Source: Patescibacteria group bacterium
GTDB lineage: Bacteria; Patescibacteriota; Patescibacteriia; 2-12-FULL-60-25
Assembly: GCA_018817245.1 (NCBI GenBank)
Contig: JAHIUG010000027.1
Location: 1 to 15,611, forward strand
DNA: 15,611 nt
Reading direction: 5' to 3'
This document shows positions 12,342-15,611 of this stretch, in pieces. Below the pieces are notes generated by a model, which was not told where the DNA came from, searched no databases, and worked only from the letters and a program-made list of their open reading frames with translations. The position numbers were made by a program, and so were the translations under genes. Positions within the stretch are counted from its first letter, which is position 1; each line of letters opens with the position of its first letter.

Positions 12342-14402
12342 TTACACTTCTATAACAATCGGCATAATCATAGGACGGCGTTGTGTTTTGTGGAAAAGGA
12401 AGTCTCCAAGCTCATCCTTGATTCTATCTTTGAGATAGGTGCCATTAGCGCTTGAGCGTGGATCCTTGTCTTTAAGGATGTCTTCAATTTTTTGTCGAGA
12501 TTTTTGAATCAATTCTCTGTTGTCCTTCATGTAGATGAAGCCGCGTGAGATTATATCCGGCATATTCAGAAGTATGCCCGTACGTTGTTCTACAACCGCG
12601 ATCACAATCACAATTCCATCATCAGCCAGTTCTCTGCGATCACGAAGAACAATGTGGTTAGTGTCGCCGACGCCCAATCCGTCAACAAATACATATTCGG
12701 TTATTACTTTTTTGTTGGTTAGTTGTCCTTTGCCGCTCTTGTCGAATTCAATAATTTGGCCGTTGTCGGCAATTAAGATATTTTCTTCGGGTTTAAATCC
12801 ACCGGCAATGGCGGCCTTCGCATGTTCACGCAAAAAAGCATGATGTCCCTCAATGGGAATGAGATATTTAGGCTTTATCATTTTGTGCATTTCAACCAAG
12901 TCGTCTTGTTTTGCGTGTCCTCCAGCATGAACGTCCATCATATTATAGTGAACAACATTTGCTCCTTCGCGATACAACGTATCTTTAACACGCTGAACAG
13001 ATCGTTCATTGCCTGGAATTACGGACGAAGAAAACACGATGGTATCTCCGGGTTCAATTTCGATATGTGAATGCTCACGATTCGCAATACGCATCAAAAC
13101 AGCGCGCTCCTCACCCTGTGCACCGGTACAAACAATGGCTATTTTGTTGGGTGGATAATTGCTTATTTGTTTGGCATCAATGAGCGTGCCTTTCTTAATA
13201 TTCATGTATCCCAATTCTTGCGCAATCGCGATATTGGATTTCATGGAGAAACCTTCGATTGCAACTTTTCGATCTAATTTTTCACAAGCCAGAATGATTT
13301 GTTTGATACGACTGATCATTGAGGAAAATGTACCGATGATCACACGACCCTTCGCGTTACTGATGATATCGTCAATGTTTGTTTGAATTTCGCCTTCCTG
13401 AATCTGACGTCCTGTTAAGCAGGCGTTTGTGGAGTCGATCATAAGAGCGAGTACGCCCTTCTTCCCGAGCGCGATCATCTTATCTCGGTCTTCAACTGAC
13501 TGTCGTTTATCTGAAGAATCCAGTTTAAAGTCTCCTGTGTGAACTATGGTTCCACAAGGAGTGTGAATCGCAATACCTAAAGCTGTAGGAACTGAATGAG
13601 CTACCCCGAAGAATTCGACTTTAAATGAGCCGAGCTGTAGTACATCTTTGGTTTGAATCGTATGTAGTTTTAATGGAGGGGAGCCGCGATGATCTTCCTG
13701 ACGTTTTTTAATAATGGCGCCGGTCAGATCTGTGGCATAAAGAGGCGGATTGCCGATTCTTGGCATTACGTGCGGAATAGCGCCAATGTGGTCAAGGTGA
13801 GCGTGCGTAATAATTACACCGCGAATATTTTTCTCCTTGCCCTTGAGACATGAAGTGTTTGGAATAATATAATCCACGCCCGGCATGTCTTCATCCGGAA
13901 ACTGTAAGCCCAAGTCAATGATGATTATGTCTTTACCGTATTCCAATAAAGTACAGTTACGTCCGACCTCTTCATTGCCGCCCAAAATCATGATTTTGAG
14001 TCGATCACCCTTGCCGCTCAAACTATCAACATCCTTGCCGGTTTTTAAATACGGTTTGTTTTTGTAGGTATGCATGCGCGTGGGTGCGGAAAAAGCGCCA
14101 CCCATACGTGAAGGCTGTCTTTTTTTGCCAGATGATGGTTTCTTTGTTTTTGAAGCCGAGCTCTTGGAGTCGTTATTATTTTTGTGGTTCAAAGAAGCTT
14201 GTTTAACGGCTTTTGCAATAATGTCGCTAGCGTCTTCTTCTTTTGTGATACGCGGTAAATTCTTTTGATTGCGTGAGGCTGAAGTGTTTCTGCCTTTGAA
14301 CGCGCCACGTCTTTTGTTTCGGCCACCGAAATTTGATCGTGAGCCGCCAGAAGCTACTCCCTGTCCGCTAAAGGAGGAACTGCCATTTGTAAATATTTCC
14401 AT
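12342..14402 (-). CDS. rnj: Ribonuclease J with long basic N-terminal extension
   Basis: Metallo-beta-lactamase/beta-CASP ribonuclease with 5'-to-3' exonuclease and endonuclease activity in mRNA decay and rRNA maturation. The first 130 or so residues are a low-complexity N/S/G/K/R-rich extension not seen in Bacillus RNase J (about 555 residues), probably disordered and RNA-binding. The catalytic core begins DRLKIMILGGNEEVGRNCTL (133-152), with the zinc motif HAHLDH (200-205), HTGDFKLD for the later metal aspartate, and the beta-CASP blocks IIGTFSSMISRI and HAGGHAKQDDL. A C-terminal domain ends QRRPMIMPIVIEV. A promoter at 14594-14622 gives a leader of about 185 bases. No Shine-Dalgarno is seen before the ATG at 14402. 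It heads a unit with the S23 gene and trpS. Confidence 0.95.
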   Translation of the reverse strand: MEIFTNGSSSFSGQGVASGGSRSNFGGRNKRRGAFKGRNTSASRNQKNLPRITKEEDASDIIAKAVKQASLNHKNNNDSKSSASKTKKPSSGKKRQPSRMGGAFSAPTRMHTYKNKPYLKTGKDVDSLSGKGDRLKIMILGGNEEVGRNCTLLEYGKDIIIIDLGLQFPDEDMPGVDYIIPNTSCLKGKEKNIRGVIITHAHLDHIGAIPHVMPRIGNPPLYATDLTGAIIKKRQEDHRGSPPLKLHTIQTKDVLQLGSFKVEFFGVAHSVPTALGIAIHTPCGTIVHTGDFKLDSSDKRQSVEDRDKMIALGKKGVLALMIDSTNACLTGRQIQEGEIQTNIDDIISNAKGRVIIGTFSSMISRIKQIILACEKLDRKVAIEGFSMKSNIAIAQELGYMNIKKGTLIDAKQISNYPPNKIAIVCTGAQGEERAVLMRIANREHSHIEIEPGDTIVFSSSVIPGNERSVQRVKDTLYREGANVVHYNMMDVHAGGHAKQDDLVEMHKMIKPKYLIPIEGHHAFLREHAKAAIAGGFKPEENILIADNGQIIEFDKSGKGQLTNKKVITEYVFVDGLGVGDTNHIVLRDRRELADDGIVIVIAVVEQRTGILLNMPDIISRGFIYMKDNRELIQKSRQKIEDILKDKDPRSSANGTYLKDRIKDELGDFLFHKTQRRPMIMPIVIEV

Positions 14403-14587
14403 AAATAAAACTAAAAATTAAAGTGAAAGTTAAATAATTAAAAAATCTGAGATAGGTATTTGGTTTTGATATTTTTTTCTCGTCCTTGCAGGCACGAGGT
14501 TAAGAATATTTCACCACCGTCGAAATATGCGCGATTCGGGCAGATCAGCGACGAGAGTGAAAGACTTGCCTACCGGCAGGCAGTGAT
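14403..14587 (-). promoter_or_regulatory. Long structured 5' leader of the RNase J gene
   Basis: On the minus strand the leader opens with the palindromic TGCCTGCCGGTAGGCA (14567-14582) only a few bases after the predicted start. It then holds a hairpin ATATTTC/GAAATAT and a CTCGT/ACGAG hairpin (14480-14499) followed by AAAAAAA, and ends in an AT-rich unstructured stretch. An RNase leader of this size could be an autoregulatory site; this is inference. Confidence 0.45.
14567..14583. repeat. Second copy of the 'LPAGRQ' palindrome
   Basis: TGCCTACCGGCAGGCAG matches 8037-8053 exactly, in intergenic DNA at the start of the predicted RNase J transcript. Confidence 0.95.
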
Positions 14588-14593
14588 GAAGAT

Positions 14594-14622
14594 AGGATAG
14601 CGTAAAATGGGTAATTTGTCAA
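14594..14622 (-). promoter_or_regulatory. Promoter of the RNase J unit
   Basis: TTGACA (14617-14622) and TATCCT (14594-14599) with a 17-base spacer on the minus strand, lying just after the tRNA-Leu gene. Confidence 0.75.
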
Positions 14623-14631
14623 TAGAAATGT

Positions 14632-14718
14632 TGGTGCCGCGGGAGGGACTCGAACCCTCACAGCCTTGCGACTACTAGAACCTGAATCTAGCGCGTCTAC
14701 CAATTCCGCCACCGCGGC
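14632..14718 (-). tRNA. tRNA-Leu (anticodon CAG)
   Basis: An 87-base tRNA with encoded CCA. The acceptor stem is GCCGCGG with CCGCGGC, the anticodon stem CTAGA/TCTAG encloses loop TTCAGGT (anticodon CAG, reading CUG), a long class II variable arm follows, and the T-arm has GGTTCGAGTCC. The class II form and GCGGAATTGGTAGAC D-arm confirm leucine. Confidence 0.98.
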
Positions 14719-14739
14719 TTAGTTCGAACGGCGACCGCA

Positions 14740-14768
14740 ATCATGCCCCGTTTTATTCATTTTGTCAA
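14740..14768 (-). promoter_or_regulatory. Promoter of tRNA-Leu
   Basis: TTGACA (14763-14768) and CATGAT (14740-14745) with a 17-base spacer, ending about 20 bases before the tRNA 5' end. The -10 box is a 4-of-6 match. Confidence 0.65.
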
Positions 14769-14784
14769 CCGCATAATCATTATA

Positions 14785-15120
14785 CTAAAGCTTAAAATGC
14801 TGACGAAGATAGCCTCTTACCTTACGAAGCACAGGACTGTTGACTGCGCCTATTTTTTTAATGAATCGTTTTTTATCAAAAGAAGATATTTGTTGAACTT
14901 TGATTAATGAATTGGTCATTAGTCTGTTTTTATTATCTTTTGGAACCAGAATGTCCGGCAAATTCCAGTTATCAATTCTGGAAGACATGGGCATGACCGT
15001 GACATAAGGTGATTTTTTTGCAGATGATTCGTGTTGCAGAATCAAAGCTGGACGTATCTTTTTATATTCACGTCCAACACTTGGATCAAAATTTACTAAA
15101 AAAATATCACCCTGTTTCAT
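14785..15120 (-). CDS. PemK/MazF-family toxin
   Basis: A 111-residue type II toxin of the MazF/PemK/Kid fold; family members are usually ribosome-independent, sequence-specific mRNA endonucleases. The signature N-terminus is MKQGDIFLVNFDPSVGREYKKIRPALIL (1-28), with the conserved RPALI strand, then VTVMPMSS and a later IKVQQISSFDKKRF segment matching the 'DQ/Q..t.d..R' block. It starts one base after the antitoxin stop, so the pair is surely co-translated. The ATG has no strong Shine-Dalgarno. Target specificity cannot be told. Confidence 0.9.
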   Translation of the reverse strand: MKQGDIFLVNFDPSVGREYKKIRPALILQHESSAKKSPYVTVMPMSSRIDNWNLPDILVPKDNKNRLMTNSLIKVQQISSFDKKRFIKKIGAVNSPVLRKVRGYLRQHFKL

Positions 15121-15121
15121 A

Positions 15122-15364
15122 CTATTTTAGAGACATATAATATTTTACTTCCTCTTTTGTCAGATAGTCATCTTCCATATCCTCGATCGCGGAACGTTCA
15201 ATATCTTGTTCCGTAGCCTCTTCCAGGTGCGTTAAATCAGAAACAGGGGATAGCCTGGCTATTGGTTGACTCTGATAAATAATTAAAAACTCCTCACCCT
15301 TTTTTAATTGGGATCGTACGAAGGGAAGCTGTGTTCTTAGATCTTTGACTGAAATCGCATGCAT
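15122..15364 (-). CDS. Phd/YefM-family antitoxin
   Basis: An 80-residue antitoxin of the Phd/YefM type: MHAISVKDLRTQLPFVRSQLKKGEEFLIIYQSQPIARLSP matches the DNA-binding fold with its 'GE...I...g.p.A.l.p' pattern, and the acidic C-terminal half (HLEEATEQDIERSAIEDMEDDY) would wrap and neutralise the toxin. It is first in the operon, followed after one base by the MazF-like toxin. Pairing a Phd-like antitoxin with a MazF-like toxin is a mixed combination. It probably represses its own promoter. Confidence 0.88.
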   Translation of the reverse strand: MHAISVKDLRTQLPFVRSQLKKGEEFLIIYQSQPIARLSPVSDLTHLEEATEQDIERSAIEDMEDDYLTKEEVKYYMSLK

Positions 15365-15387
15365 AAAATTAAAATCAATTCATTTAT

Positions 15388-15415
15388 AGTTTAACCTATT
15401 TTAAAGATTTGTCAA
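15388..15415 (-). promoter_or_regulatory. Putative promoter of the toxin-antitoxin operon
   Basis: TTGACA (15410-15415) and TAAACT (15388-15393) with a 16-base spacer on the minus strand. ATAG and CTAT flank a six-base centre over the -10 region and might be an operator. Confidence 0.5.
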
Positions 15416-15420
15416 CTAAA

Positions 15421-15454
15421 ACAAGATCATGAAAACACGAGAACACGAGAACAC
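15421..15454. repeat. Inverted copy of the TCGTGTTT octamer array
   Basis: ACAAGATCATGAAAACACGA followed by GAACACGAGAACAC. It matches the reverse complement of 5777-5807 with about two mismatches over 31 bases. Confidence 0.9.
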
Positions 15455-15483
15455 TGATTAATTTTATACAACTTGGAATCAAC

Positions 15484-15508
15484 AATCTAGTGCAATTGGG
15501 TGGTAACA
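15484..15508 (+). repeat. Likely left end of the right-edge IS30 element
   Basis: AATCTAGT, seven bases, GGTGGTAACA, ten bases before the transposase start. A related bipartite sequence occurs alone at 4880-4906. The true end cannot be fixed without the other side of the element. Confidence 0.4.
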
Positions 15509-15517
15509 TCACTCAGT

Positions 15518-15611
15518 ATGCAAAACACGCCATATAACAGGCTCTCAAATCATGAACGAGAAGAGATTAGTAGAGGTCTCGCTCAAAATGAGAACCAAAT
15601 AGATATAGCCC
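15518..15611 (+). CDS. Second IS30-family transposase (N-terminus only, runs off the right edge)
   Basis: An ATG at 15518 opens a frame to the window end: MQNTPYNRLSNHEREEISRG followed by LAQNENQIDIA. The 'Y..L...EREEISRGLA....Q.DIA' pattern is the N-terminal helix-turn-helix typical of IS30 transposases. It differs clearly from the IS30 transposase at 8763-9773, so it belongs to another element type. The match is by motif over 31 residues only. Confidence 0.8.
   Translation, partial: MQNTPYNRLSNHEREEISRGLAQNENQIDIA

Noticed and set aside
1..15611. Alternative genetic code with TGA as glycine
   Set aside because: TGA ends several full-length genes at the expected family length, such as DUF389 and the WbaZ-like glycosyltransferase.

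Overview
The window looks like part of a Candidate Phyla Radiation (Patescibacteria, probably Parcubacteria-like) chromosome. This is inferred from several things: dispersed palindromes that translate as 'LPAGRQG'-type peptides, a stand-alone S23/four-helix-bundle gene, an RNase J with a long basic N-terminal extension, DUF5667-like and Ig-like surface proteins, weak Shine-Dalgarno sites on most genes, and very compact spacing. TGA is used as a normal stop (for example the glycosyltransferase ending at 1166 and the DUF389 gene), so the Gracilibacteria/SR1 recoding does not apply.

Layout. (1) 1-81: the start of a transposase resembling the IS1595 family, running off the left edge. (2) 106-4758, minus strand: a surface-polysaccharide block made of a polyprenyl-phosphate sugar-1-phosphate transferase (3328-4758) followed by two GT4 glycosyltransferases (1166-2311 and 106-1182). 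A Y1 (HUH) transposase element with perfect 27-bp terminal inverted repeats (2357-3318) has landed in the opposite orientation between the first two genes. (3) 4759-5890: a DUF389 membrane protein flanked by long direct repeats and short tandem repeats. (4) 5893-6341, minus: RNase P RNA with its own promoter and terminator. (5) 6421-7875: a membrane-anchored protein with DUF5667-like and Ig-like domains. (6) 7895-8759: a nested repeat cluster, then a DedA-family membrane protein. (7) 8748-9842: a complete IS30-family element with a 3-bp ATT target duplication, inserted inside the DedA gene seven sense codons before its original stop. (8) 9858-10868: a single-gene unit encoding an unrecognised 272-residue protein, with a canonical promoter, a structured leader with an overlapping small ORF, a strong Shine-Dalgarno and a strong terminator. 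(9) 10874-14622, minus: RNase J, an S23-family gene and tryptophanyl-tRNA synthetase. (10) tRNA-Leu(CAG) with its promoter. (11) A Phd/MazF-type toxin-antitoxin pair. (12) The start of a second, different IS30-family transposase at the right edge.

How the parts fit. The sugar-1-phosphate transferase would load the first sugar on the lipid carrier and the two GT4 enzymes would extend it. RNase P, RNase J, TrpS and tRNA-Leu form a housekeeping RNA/translation neighbourhood. The most striking theme is mobile and repetitive DNA: four transposase genes and at least eight repeat families, several lying inside working genes (glycosyltransferase, RNase P RNA, DedA) without breaking them.
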